This document shows positions 9,228-16,934 of a stretch of 64,000 nt of DNA, piece after piece. The translations under genes were made by a program, and so were the position numbers. The DNA comes from Candidatus Heimdallarchaeota archaeon (lineage in GTDB: Archaea > Asgardarchaeota > Heimdallarchaeia > Heimdallarchaeales > Kariarchaeaceae). The stretch is taken from contig JADCLS010000019.1 of assembly GCA_026702845.1 (NCBI GenBank), positions 1 to 64,000 of the forward strand, read 5' to 3'. Position 1 is the first letter of the stretch, and every line of letters starts with the position of its first letter. The notes under the pieces were generated by a model that searched no databases, had not been told where the DNA came from, and was given only the letters and a program-made list of their open reading frames with translations.

Positions 9228-9568
9228 CGACTTATTGAAAATACCTCCAAAATAAACAATAATGAGAGAGTAACTTCTTTTTTTCATTCCAGATCATTTT
9301 GAAATCAGTCAGATCGATCGATCGAGTTCAGGAAGTTGTTTAGTTTGATTCCCCACATTTTATTCATTTTGCAAAAAAAATCAGAGATCATCTATCTTTT
9401 TAAAATTTACTTGTCACCAAGAATCACCAATTTTCTGTAACCAGCTATTGAAATCATTAATCATTGGTAAAGTTTTCACAAATGCAAGTATTGTGTTATT
9501 GTTGGAATTAATTAATAACAATTGTTGGATAACTGATGCCAAACAATGTGATTATGATTTAAATAGAT
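9228..9568. other. Gene-free flank of the transposon end
   Basis: No credible gene in 341 bp. It holds a fifth, weaker 21-bp site-like repeat at 9285-9305 and a (GATC)x3 palindromic run at 9312-9323. It separates the proposed transposon end from the 3' end of the next gene and may contain the attachment site or remnants of an earlier insertion. Confidence 0.5.
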
Positions 9569-10453
9569 TTATTGAAATGAAGGTACTTCACCTAAAAAGC
9601 TTCGTTCGATTATGATCCAATCTTTAGGAGTTAATTTTTTCAAAAATGACTTTGGAGTATTAAACCATGTATCAGAATAATTCCATAATTCCCGAGTAAT
9701 TGTTTTCAAAGATAATCCCTTTGAGTTCCTCCATTGTCTAACTAAATCAAATTCGATCAGTTTACTTAATTCTGATTCTATCATACCAACATATGGCTGT
9801 GGCTCTAAATCTAAAGGTGTTAATTGAAAGTACATTTTTAATTTTTGTTCCTTAAAGTCCAATAATGATGAATGCCAGTTCTGGTCCACATCCCAGAAGA
9901 AACCTGATGAAGGTTTACTATTCACTCTTTGATCAAAGGAATCCTTGTATTTTCTAAGCTTATTTACAAAATCTAGAATTTCTTCATTAATTACCCTTAT
10001 CTCATACAAGAATTTATAGAATTGATAAAGAGCTTTAAGTGATAATGAGATTTCTTTTTTAGATAACGGCACTTTTCGGATATATCTTTCAAATATTAGA
10101 TTGATAATGTCAACTTCGTTAACATGCTGTACATGTTTTCCAAAATAAAACAGACACTCATCTAAATAATATTCTGTGATAAATTGATATAAGTCTCTTG
10201 ATTTTTGAGATACTGATTGTTCTTGCAATTTTGACAGAAATTGAACTACATATGATGAATGTTCATTTGACCATTTTTCTTCATTTTCATCATATGATGG
10301 AATTTGAAGTTCTGCTCGAATTTTACCAATAATATTAAATTTAATTTCTTTAAATTTATCCTCACTTAGGTTTGAATACTGTTTTCTTCCATCTATAGAT
10401 AATAAATTCAGATTCCTTATTTGATTATTATTTTGATTTTTCATATCATCCAA
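9569..10453 (-). CDS. Hypothetical protein next to the transposon end
   Basis: 294 residues, not recognised. The N-terminal half is largely helical by sequence and loosely resembles the core-binding (SAM-like) part of integrases, but no catalytic Arg-His-Arg-Tyr set follows, so I do not call it an integrase. The C-terminal part has many Trp/Phe residues (GFFWDVDQNWHSS, TPKSFLKKLTPKDWIIIE). ATG at 10453 or, more conservatively, at Met4 (10444). Its 3' end faces the transposon end, so it could be the gene next to which the element inserted, or cargo of a second element, since a terminus-like sequence lies 100 bp upstream of it. No signal peptide or membrane segment is visible. Confidence 0.5.
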   Translation of the reverse strand: MDDMKNQNNNQIRNLNLLSIDGRKQYSNLSEDKFKEIKFNIIGKIRAELQIPSYDENEEKWSNEHSSYVVQFLSKLQEQSVSQKSRDLYQFITEYYLDECLFYFGKHVQHVNEVDIINLIFERYIRKVPLSKKEISLSLKALYQFYKFLYEIRVINEEILDFVNKLRKYKDSFDQRVNSKPSSGFFWDVDQNWHSSLLDFKEQKLKMYFQLTPLDLEPQPYVGMIESELSKLIEFDLVRQWRNSKGLSLKTITRELWNYSDTWFNTPKSFLKKLTPKDWIIIERSFLGEVPSFQ

Positions 10454-10554
10454 TAAAAAATTATATTGTAAGATTATTTCTACAAAATATTGATCAAATA
10501 AAAGAAATACACAAATTATGACTAAAAAATTCGATCACACATTAATACACGTTA

Positions 10555-10641
10555 TGTCATTTATTTTTCATTTTCACAACGGGAATGAAATTTTCAGAAT
10601 AAATGGGAATAAGGAAAAATTTTTCAGAAATAGTGGGAATG
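10555..10641 (+). repeat. Solo Tn7-like terminus A
   Basis: Begins TGTCATTTATTTTTCA (10555-10570), followed by three site-like units starting at 10565, 10591 and 10621. Read on the minus strand, the units at 10591-10611 and 10621-10641 each match the outer TnsB-type site at 9197-9217 at 15 of 21 positions. The 10-bp distance between terminus and first site equals that at the tnsAB end. The orientation puts the interior to the right, opposite to the tnsAB end. No transposase gene belongs to it. It lies in a gene-free stretch (10454-10984). Confidence 0.55.
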
Positions 10642-10889
10642 AAATTGTCAGGTAACAGAAAAATCGCCATAATCACTACCTTTTTTGAAATCATTTTTTC
10701 CTGCATACTGTTTGATTTTCAATATACTTGGTCAGTATAGTTTCATTTCTTATCCTACAATCGAAATTAATTCGATACCTTGTTTAAATATCTCTTTTAA
10801 TATCGTCCAAGATGTCTAGAATTTAAATTAATAGTACAAATGGGACACACTTTATCGTTAGAATAACTTGTACACACTAACACATTTCA

Positions 10890-10970
10890 TGTCATTTATT
10901 TTTCAAATTAATATGAGAGTTTTCAAATATAATATGAGGTATAAAAAAGTTTTCTGATAGCTTAAGAATG
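10890..10970 (+). repeat. Solo Tn7-like terminus B, ahead of vapBC
   Basis: The identical 16-bp TGTCATTTATTTTTCA (10890-10905) is followed by site-like units at 10900-10920, 10920-10940 and 10950-10970. The last, read on the minus strand, matches the site at 9167-9187 at 16 of 21 positions. The interior again points right, towards the vapBC genes, whose 3' end is 14 bp away. It may mark a second insertion with a small cargo, or a decayed end. Confidence 0.5.
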
Positions 10971-10984
10971 AAAATTCAGGTGAT

Positions 10985-11380
10985 TCAGAAATTTTTTAAT
11001 CGATCATCAAATGTCAAAATTTCATCACATCTCAGTAATTTGTTTTTAATTAAAACAACACAATCAGTAAAATTCAATGGTTTTCGTTCACTTTTCTCAT
11101 CTTGTAATAATTCCCATGCAGATTTAATGATTGCTTGATTGCTATACACAATATTTGCTAGTTCCTCTGAAAATAAAATAGATCCCCAATCAATTACATC
11201 CTGAATTGTTCTTCCCTTAAGTACAATATTTAAGAATTCATCAATAACATAATCTGAGATGAATACCTCTGAATTGCTATTTTCAGATATTTTTTCAAAA
11301 ATGTCATTTGCCTCTTTATGGTATTTATCTTTTGGATTCGCTAATCCAACCATAAATGATGTATCTATAAAATATCGCAT
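10985..11380 (-). CDS. vapC: VapC-type PIN-domain ribonuclease toxin
   Basis: 131 residues with a PIN fold: Asp6 (FIDTS), Glu48 (VIDEF), Asp106 (NFTDC) and Asp125/126 (TFDDRL) form the expected acidic metal site. VapC toxins cut tRNA or rRNA when released from the antitoxin. The start ATG is 2 nt after the stop of the upstream antitoxin gene, so the pair is translationally linked. It lies between two transposon-terminus copies, in keeping with mobile cargo that stabilises its element. The specific RNA target cannot be told from sequence. Confidence 0.85.
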   Translation of the reverse strand: MRYFIDTSFMVGLANPKDKYHKEANDIFEKISENSNSEVFISDYVIDEFLNIVLKGRTIQDVIDWGSILFSEELANIVYSNQAIIKSAWELLQDEKSERKPLNFTDCVVLIKNKLLRCDEILTFDDRLKNF

Positions 11381-11382
11381 AA

Positions 11383-11652
11383 TTAAGATTCTCCATACAA
11401 CAAATCATCAATTAAATCAGGATTAGTTTCAATCTTCCAAGGTTTCTGTAATCCTTTGATTTTTTCAAATACTCCTGATTTTGGCATCTTTTTTGGTTCT
11501 AGAAATAATTCGATATTTGATTCACCAAATTTTATTAATAAATCAATAATCTCTGTTTGTGTGAATTTAAGGTCATAATTTATTAGTAAATTTGCTGATA
11601 ATTTATCTAAAGATCGTTTTGTCTGATCTGACACTTTAATTGAACTAGCCAT
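11383..11652 (-). CDS. vapB: VapB-like antitoxin
   Basis: 89 residues, directly upstream of vapC. The N-terminus (SSIKVSDQTKRSLDKLSANLL) has the alternation expected of a ribbon-helix-helix DNA-binding domain. The C-terminal half, with several Pro and Trp-Lys, would be the disordered toxin-binding part. By analogy the protein neutralises VapC and represses this promoter. The start ATG at 11652 is consistent with the domain start. The call rests mainly on position and size. Confidence 0.7.
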   Translation of the reverse strand: MASSIKVSDQTKRSLDKLSANLLINYDLKFTQTEIIDLLIKFGESNIELFLEPKKMPKSGVFEKIKGLQKPWKIETNPDLIDDLLYGES

Positions 11653-11718
11653 AATAAAAAGAAATACTTTGCACCTAATAATACTTTACTTATCAATGTT
11701 GATTATTAACCTTTTTTA

Positions 11719-11734
11719 TGTCATTTATTTTTCA
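11719..11734 (+). repeat. Solo Tn7-like terminus C
   Basis: A third exact copy of TGTCATTTATTTTTCA. Only the terminus is well conserved; clear 21-bp units do not follow. It overlaps the stop codon and last codons of the peptidase gene that ends at 11721, which would happen if insertion or recombination created this 3' end. Confidence 0.45.
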
Positions 11735-12596
11735 AGTTGATAATTGTACTAAAGGTAGGATAATCTAGAAAATCACTCTCAAAAAAAGATATCATTCTTT
11801 GTTTCAAATCTTCAGGTTTGAGTAGGGATGATAGAGAATTATTTTGTGCTAATGAATGACAAAATAGAAAACCTATGTAATATCCTGCTCTATATCTAGT
11901 TTCGGAGAAAGGACCGATGAAATATTCATCATAAAACTCTTGATCATCCTTTACATTAATCTCTTTGAGAATTTTTTCCTTATGTTTGACTCTGTTCTTA
12001 TCTACTCTATCAATTAACCCTTTAGGCAACGTAAGTAGAAGCTGAGCCGCTGTTGCCTCTGGATTCATAATATGAGTAATATAAGTGGCCAATCCTTCAA
12101 AATAAAATGCCTCCCATGCCTCATTCAAGAGCTTGTATTTTGTATAATGATATAGATGGAATAATTCATGGTGGATCAGGGGTGTGATATCAGTTCCCCT
12201 ATGAATTCTTGATATTACATCCAATCCAAAGCATAGCGTTCTTCTCCCATCAATCATCCTAATACCTCCATCAAACTGTCCAAAACTATGAACGATTAAT
12301 ACTCGATTCTTGATAGAAAAATCAGGGAAAAATTTCTTGAAACTATGGGTCGATGATTCAATAATATTAGGTATCTTTTCAGCATACTGTGAAAATATAT
12401 CCTCAATATCTTCAAAATTCTTCATAGCGTTTTCAAAATTTTTCTCAGTAATACTACTTTTGATCAATTTATCAAAACCAGGACTTAATGGAGCAACAAT
12501 CTCATCATACAATTCACTCGCAAATTCTGGTTTCTCCTTTGCTTTATTGTAGAACTTTAGAAATTCAGATCCCAAATTTAAGTATTCAATTTCCAT
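11721..12596 (-). CDS. Predicted zinc metallopeptidase (gluzincin-like)
   Basis: 291 residues, no signal peptide, likely cytosolic. The motif H143-E144-L-F-H147 gives the two zinc histidines and catalytic Glu of HExxH peptidases; E167 in YFEGLATY, 20 residues on, is the expected third ligand. This layout recalls the DUF2268 group of predicted Zn-dependent proteases. The substrate is unknown. The last eight codons coincide with terminus copy C, so the natural C-terminus may have been replaced. It lies downstream of no other gene in its direction and may be cargo of the accessory region. Confidence 0.65.
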   Translation of the reverse strand: MEIEYLNLGSEFLKFYNKAKEKPEFASELYDEIVAPLSPGFDKLIKSSITEKNFENAMKNFEDIEDIFSQYAEKIPNIIESSTHSFKKFFPDFSIKNRVLIVHSFGQFDGGIRMIDGRRTLCFGLDVISRIHRGTDITPLIHHELFHLYHYTKYKLLNEAWEAFYFEGLATYITHIMNPEATAAQLLLTLPKGLIDRVDKNRVKHKEKILKEINVKDDQEFYDEYFIGPFSETRYRAGYYIGFLFCHSLAQNNSLSSLLKPEDLKQRMISFFESDFLDYPTFSTIINLKNK

Positions 12597-12845
12597 AGAT
12601 TGAATAATTAATTATCCTATTTAATTTTAATTTATGCTTTGTAGATTTTGATTTGTCCATTTTTAGATATAAAATGAACCTCACATACATATCCCGCAAT
12701 ATACCACTTGTAATGAATAAATCCTTTACTTAATTATTTATTTGTTTTAAGTATTTTATTTTTCATGTTGAAAAATGAAGATCCTTCATTAGATTGAACA
12801 TTGATGAAGGCCTAATGAAGCTGTCACTATCAAAGAAACTCTCTA

Positions 12846-13700
12846 GTGAAAGAAAATTTACTAGATATTCGGGTCAATCACTTCCTGTTATTTGTCTTGA
12901 ATATTGGACAATACAAGCAGGTTGAAAAAATGGATATTGATAATTCTATTATGAGCTTGAAATGGAATGATATTTCTTTCTATCCTAGTAAGGCACTTGA
13001 ACCCAATAAAATATTTAAGATATCCTTCCCGCTTGGATCTCTTGCAGGGTCAGTGGGTAAGAAAATACATGATTACAAGCCTGGAATAAATGAGGATGGG
13101 GGATGTGTTGTATATAGTGAGGATCTTCGTCATATTATCTGCATTGTCATTGATGGTCATAAGGAGCGAGATACAACAGAAATCCTACTTGATACTTTCA
13201 GAGATTTGATTTACACATCGCAGTGGATTGGTGTGGATGATGATTTTATCACCTTCTGCCATCGTTTGACTGAACAAGCTCTGATGAACCTGAGGGAGAA
13301 ACAAACAGTAGGTTGGGCCAGTTATTCCATCGTGGGTATTGATAGGGTGCGGAAAACACTGCAATACTTCTCAGTAGGAGATGTCATGATTTTCGCACAT
13401 GATGATAAAAGACATTGGGGTCCTTATTACCAGATTGATTCAAGAAATTATTATGAATGGATTAATAAGGATGAATTAATTGGATATCACATGGGTCGAG
13501 TGAAATATAATGAGGGAACAGAATTAATAATAGCAACAGATGGTTTGATAGATTATCCAGTAATTAAAATGAATAATATAGAGAAGATTTACTCCATGAA
13601 AGGGAGTGATTGTGTTGCTGAAAACCTAGTGCGATTCGCACTAGAACACAACCAGCAGAGAGATGATAATATTACTATCATTTATTTGAATACACTCTAA
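12846..13700 (+). CDS. PP2C-family protein phosphatase
   Basis: 284 residues. Metal-binding aspartates of the PP2C fold are visible: NED84GG, IVID103GH, ATDGL near 229 and RDDNITII near 275. Such enzymes remove phosphate from Ser/Thr residues with Mn/Mg. The listed start is GTG; an in-frame ATG at 12930 (residue 29) still leaves the whole domain and may be the true start, since neither site has a clear ribosome binding site. No membrane segment or sensor domain is fused. No partner kinase is seen nearby. Upstream, CTTCATTAG and CTAATGAAG (about 12787-12820) form an inverted repeat in the promoter region. Confidence 0.75.
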   Translation: MKENLLDIRVNHFLLFVLNIGQYKQVEKMDIDNSIMSLKWNDISFYPSKALEPNKIFKISFPLGSLAGSVGKKIHDYKPGINEDGGCVVYSEDLRHIICIVIDGHKERDTTEILLDTFRDLIYTSQWIGVDDDFITFCHRLTEQALMNLREKQTVGWASYSIVGIDRVRKTLQYFSVGDVMIFAHDDKRHWGPYYQIDSRNYYEWINKDELIGYHMGRVKYNEGTELIIATDGLIDYPVIKMNNIEKIYSMKGSDCVAENLVRFALEHNQQRDDNITIIYLNTL

Positions 13701-13857
13701 GAATGAATATCTATTAATGATTTATCTCCAAACCTCATTTAAGATCTATTCTCAAGGAATTGATCACTTAATAACTCTATTCAGTACTTTCAAGATGAAT
13801 TTCTTTTTATGTATAAATGTTTCTTAATCTCAAAAATGAGCTGTTCATTTAATAAAT

Positions 13858-14049
13858 TTACATATCCTTATTTTGAAGTTCTTTAATCTGTTTCTCATAT
13901 TTTTCCCAAGATTCTTTATCAAAATCTGGGGATTTTTCTCCATATTCCATGAGAGTGGTAATGAGGTCTAATGCTTTGCTGTACCTTTCATCTTTAACAA
14001 ATTTTACAATTCTGTCTCTTAAGTCTTCTATTATTTCTGATTCTTGCAA
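13858..14049 (-). CDS. Small hypothetical protein
   Basis: 63 residues, highly charged and helical throughout (SEIIEDLRDRIVKFVKDERY), probably a helical hairpin or coiled coil. No family recognised. ATG start. An inverted repeat 35 bp upstream suggests it is a real, regulated gene. It stands alone between convergent and divergent neighbours. Confidence 0.45.
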   Translation of the reverse strand: MQESEIIEDLRDRIVKFVKDERYSKALDLITTLMEYGEKSPDFDKESWEKYEKQIKELQNKDM

Positions 14050-14083
14050 TTTATATCGATTCCTTGGTGTCGATTAATATCTG

Positions 14084-14119
14084 ACACTTAATGTAATATA
14101 ATATTAGACATTTAAGTGT
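14084..14119. promoter_or_regulatory. Inverted repeat, possible operator
   Basis: Arms ACACTTAATGT (14084-14094) and ACATTTAAGTGT (14108-14119) are near-perfect inverted copies around a 13-bp AT-rich centre, 35 bp upstream of the small gene ending its 5' side at 14049. Within the 323-bp gap 14050-14372 it is the only strong structure; GTTAA and TTAAC copies also flank the transporter start at about 14346-14370. Operator or small-element remnant; not distinguishable here. Confidence 0.4.
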
Positions 14120-14372
14120 TTTCCACAATTATTTATAAAATGCATTTATGGTTCTTTCAAATATTTCTCTGTTGATAGAATTGGATAACTCTCAGAGCTT
14201 AATCAATTAATTATTCTTAATGGATAAATTTCCTACTGAATTGAAGAAAAATAGATTAATTTTGTGTGAATTTATTCAATTAACGCTTCTAGGGTTGTTT
14301 CAAAGGTGATTAAGATTTATTCTACTTCTGTTTCAATTCTGAATTGTTAAATAACAAAAAATTAGTTAACCT

Positions 14373-15851
14373 ATGTTGACTTCTAAAAATTCATCAATGG
14401 TAGAACAAGTGACATTAGGATCAAAATTAGGATATACGGCTGTTGATTCATCAAATGCGCTCTTGTCAGGTCTTGCTTTCGGTTCAATTGATATCTTCTA
14501 TCTCAAGATGTATAAACTCAATCCTGGACTCATGGCACTTTCATGGATTCTCTTCCTCGTTTGGAATGCAATAAATGATCCCTTGATTGGAATTATGCAG
14601 GATAAGACTAAAACATCAATTGGACGAAGAATACCCTACATTCGATTTGGTGCGATACCTTATGCAATAGTTTTCATGCTTGTATGGGTTCCCTTTATTC
14701 AATCAGCTGAATTTGGCCTTGAGTTTCTTAGTAATTGGTATTCAGGTATTGATGCCATAGATATGGGCTTATTCTGGAATCATCTCCTCATGTTGTTTCT
14801 TTTCGATACTATGTTTACTACTATGGGGTTAATAGTGAATAATCTATCCTCTGAAATGGCAATTTCAAGTTCAGCAAGAGCTAAAATTGCAGCTTTCTCC
14901 TTTGTCGTAGGTACCCCTGCTTGGGTGGTTCCTCTGTTTTTACCTGCTATGCTACTTGGTGGTGATAATCCTAATTTACAGACATTTAGAATTGTTATGG
15001 CTGCCATTGCATTTATTGCTGGGATACTCTTGTATACTGCAAGTTACCTTATCAAGGAAAATAGATATACTGTACATGAAGAACCTCTTGGATTTTGGGA
15101 ATCTATATCCGAGACCTTCAAAAATCGACCATTCCTCATTGCTGAGGTGATGATGTTTGCTTTTACATTATTACTAGAAAATGTCATGAGTGGTCTTTTG
15201 TATATGTTTGATTATGTGATTGAATTCACAGGTATTTTTTCAATCTTATCCGCAGTAGCTGGTTTAGGAGTTGCAATATATGGTGTAATATACCTAATAA
15301 AGCAGATTGACATCATAGGTCTAAGAAAAGTAATTATCAGAGCTTCTTATTTGCTTATCTTTGGATTCTCAATTATGTTAATTCTCGGTTTGCTAATAGG
15401 TCCTCGATTACCTTTAGAGATCATAGTTTTTGGATTGCTCTTTGTCATAATGGGTCTTTTCACACTGGTAATGGCACAGGCTGCTTTGCAAGGGGAATCG
15501 GTTGATCATGATGAAATATTGACTGGAAAACGAAGAGAGACCACGTATTCTGGTATGAATGCTTTATTAACTAAACCTGCAGTATCCCTGGCACATTTCC
15601 TTACACTAACAATAATGGTTGCCTTTGGCTTCAACGAGGATTTGGTGGTTTCTGCTCAACCAGCATCAGTTTCTACAGGAGTATTAATTTCATATACCTT
15701 GGTTCCAATTATATTCCTGATATTCGGTATAATTGCTATGTATAAATTCCCACTTGATGGTCCTGAATGGGCTGAGAAAAAGAATAAATTGCTGGAGAAT
15801 AGGATTAGAAAGGAAAATGAATATTTGAAAGCTATTCAAGAAAATAGATAA
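14373..15851 (+). CDS. GPH-type MFS sugar/cation symporter
   Basis: 492 residues with about 12 hydrophobic segments. The cytoplasmic loop after the second segment, NDPLIGIMQDKTKTSIGRR, is the signature of the glycoside-pentoside-hexuronide:cation symporter family. An amphipathic helix rich in Glu/Lys ends the protein. It probably imports a sugar or glycoside with Na+ or H+. A secreted glucanase gene 1 kb downstream makes an oligosaccharide substrate attractive, but that is inference. ATG start. The gene is alone in its orientation. Confidence 0.8.
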   Translation: MLTSKNSSMVEQVTLGSKLGYTAVDSSNALLSGLAFGSIDIFYLKMYKLNPGLMALSWILFLVWNAINDPLIGIMQDKTKTSIGRRIPYIRFGAIPYAIVFMLVWVPFIQSAEFGLEFLSNWYSGIDAIDMGLFWNHLLMLFLFDTMFTTMGLIVNNLSSEMAISSSARAKIAAFSFVVGTPAWVVPLFLPAMLLGGDNPNLQTFRIVMAAIAFIAGILLYTASYLIKENRYTVHEEPLGFWESISETFKNRPFLIAEVMMFAFTLLLENVMSGLLYMFDYVIEFTGIFSILSAVAGLGVAIYGVIYLIKQIDIIGLRKVIIRASYLLIFGFSIMLILGLLIGPRLPLEIIVFGLLFVIMGLFTLVMAQAALQGESVDHDEILTGKRRETTYSGMNALLTKPAVSLAHFLTLTIMVAFGFNEDLVVSAQPASVSTGVLISYTLVPIIFLIFGIIAMYKFPLDGPEWAEKKNKLLENRIRKENEYLKAIQENR

Positions 15852-15877
15852 AAATAATGTATGTACTTCAATCTTAT

Positions 15878-16822
15878 TTATAGGCTTTTACTATAAATTA
15901 CTGCCCTAGATTGAATTTCAAAACCAAGTTTTTCGTACAGGTTGATTGCAGGAATATTTGAAGAATCAACACCTATCGAGGCAATACTCATTCCAGCTTT
16001 TGCAATTCTATTAACTGATTCAGCTAGCAACATTCTACCTAATCCATTTCTCCAATGATCTGGATCAATAACCAGAACATCCACATGCCCCTCATCTTCA
16101 CGTTGAAGGACTAATGAAATACCCACGAGCTTGTTATTCCAACGTAGAACAATGGATGCATCCTCCAGTATTGCTCTATTGGATGAGAAGGTTTTCTCAA
16201 AGGTTTCCTCGGCTTTACCGGCATTTATTTTGTCCAGCATATCTCTGTCTTGACCCCTAGTAAATGATCGTAACCAACATTCATATAACTCATCTGTTTG
16301 GGCATTTGTTAGATATTCAATAAAATACTCTTCAATATGCTCTTTTTTGTACACTATATTGTTCAAATTCTTGGTCATGTAGCATAATTCCTCAACAATT
16401 TGAAAACCACAGGCTTTATACCAAGTGGAAACTTTTTCCAAAATCGCATCATCATTAACTGCATTGAGTACAGCCTCCATTCGAGAAAATCCTAAAGATT
16501 TTGATTTATCCATAGCATTCTGAATTAAGGTCATCCCAATAGTATGTTCATCATCAACTCGTATTACAAATGGATGCCATCGACCCAGCTCGGATGTAGT
16601 TTTGGACAGTTTTTTCAATCCAAGCCATCCTACAAGTTTTTCTTCAATATATGCAGTAATTATTGATTCTGATGGATATCTCGCTTCCAATAATCGTATA
16701 GCTTGATCAACGTGTTCTACTGATGATCTGTTCAAATGTGAAGTTTGCTCTGATTCATAAGTTACAAGGGCTAGATTATGGAAATTGATATCACTAGGTG
16801 TTTCAAATTGAATAATAACCAT
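15878..16822 (-). CDS. Tandem GNAT-family N-acetyltransferase
   Basis: 314 residues made of two GNAT halves (about 1-150 and 160-314). The C-terminal half has the acetyl-CoA loop DPDHWRNGLGRMLL (R-x-x-x-G motif), followed by GVDSSNIPAINLYEKLGFE, a hallmark of the fold. The N-terminal half is more degenerate (WLGLKKL, EAVLNAVNDDAILEKVSTWYKACGF) and may be structural. The substrate is unknown. It is convergent with the transporter gene. Confidence 0.75.
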   Translation of the reverse strand: MVIIQFETPSDINFHNLALVTYESEQTSHLNRSSVEHVDQAIRLLEARYPSESIITAYIEEKLVGWLGLKKLSKTTSELGRWHPFVIRVDDEHTIGMTLIQNAMDKSKSLGFSRMEAVLNAVNDDAILEKVSTWYKACGFQIVEELCYMTKNLNNIVYKKEHIEEYFIEYLTNAQTDELYECWLRSFTRGQDRDMLDKINAGKAEETFEKTFSSNRAILEDASIVLRWNNKLVGISLVLQREDEGHVDVLVIDPDHWRNGLGRMLLAESVNRIAKAGMSIASIGVDSSNIPAINLYEKLGFEIQSRAVIYSKSL

Positions 16823-16934
16823 CTATAATTTGATTTTAGACTAGCTTATTAGGTATTTTGTATTTCCTAGTATGATTTATCCTTCAGGGGATGCTTTGGC
16901 TAATAATTTAATCCAACGACTGGCAAATTCAGTT

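Noticed and set aside
9221..9305. Two more TnsB-type sites (9221-9241, 9285-9305) as part of the transposon end
   Set aside because: No TGT/ACA-type terminus lies 10 bp beyond either, unlike the end at 9227; they may be chance or remnants, so the end was not extended.
9312..9323. (GATC)x3 run as an attachment or replication signal
   Set aside because: A short simple repeat, not repeated elsewhere in the flank and not at the proposed terminus.
9569..10453. Tyrosine recombinase call for the 294-residue protein
   Set aside because: Only a vague core-binding resemblance; no catalytic Arg, His, Arg, Tyr set was found.
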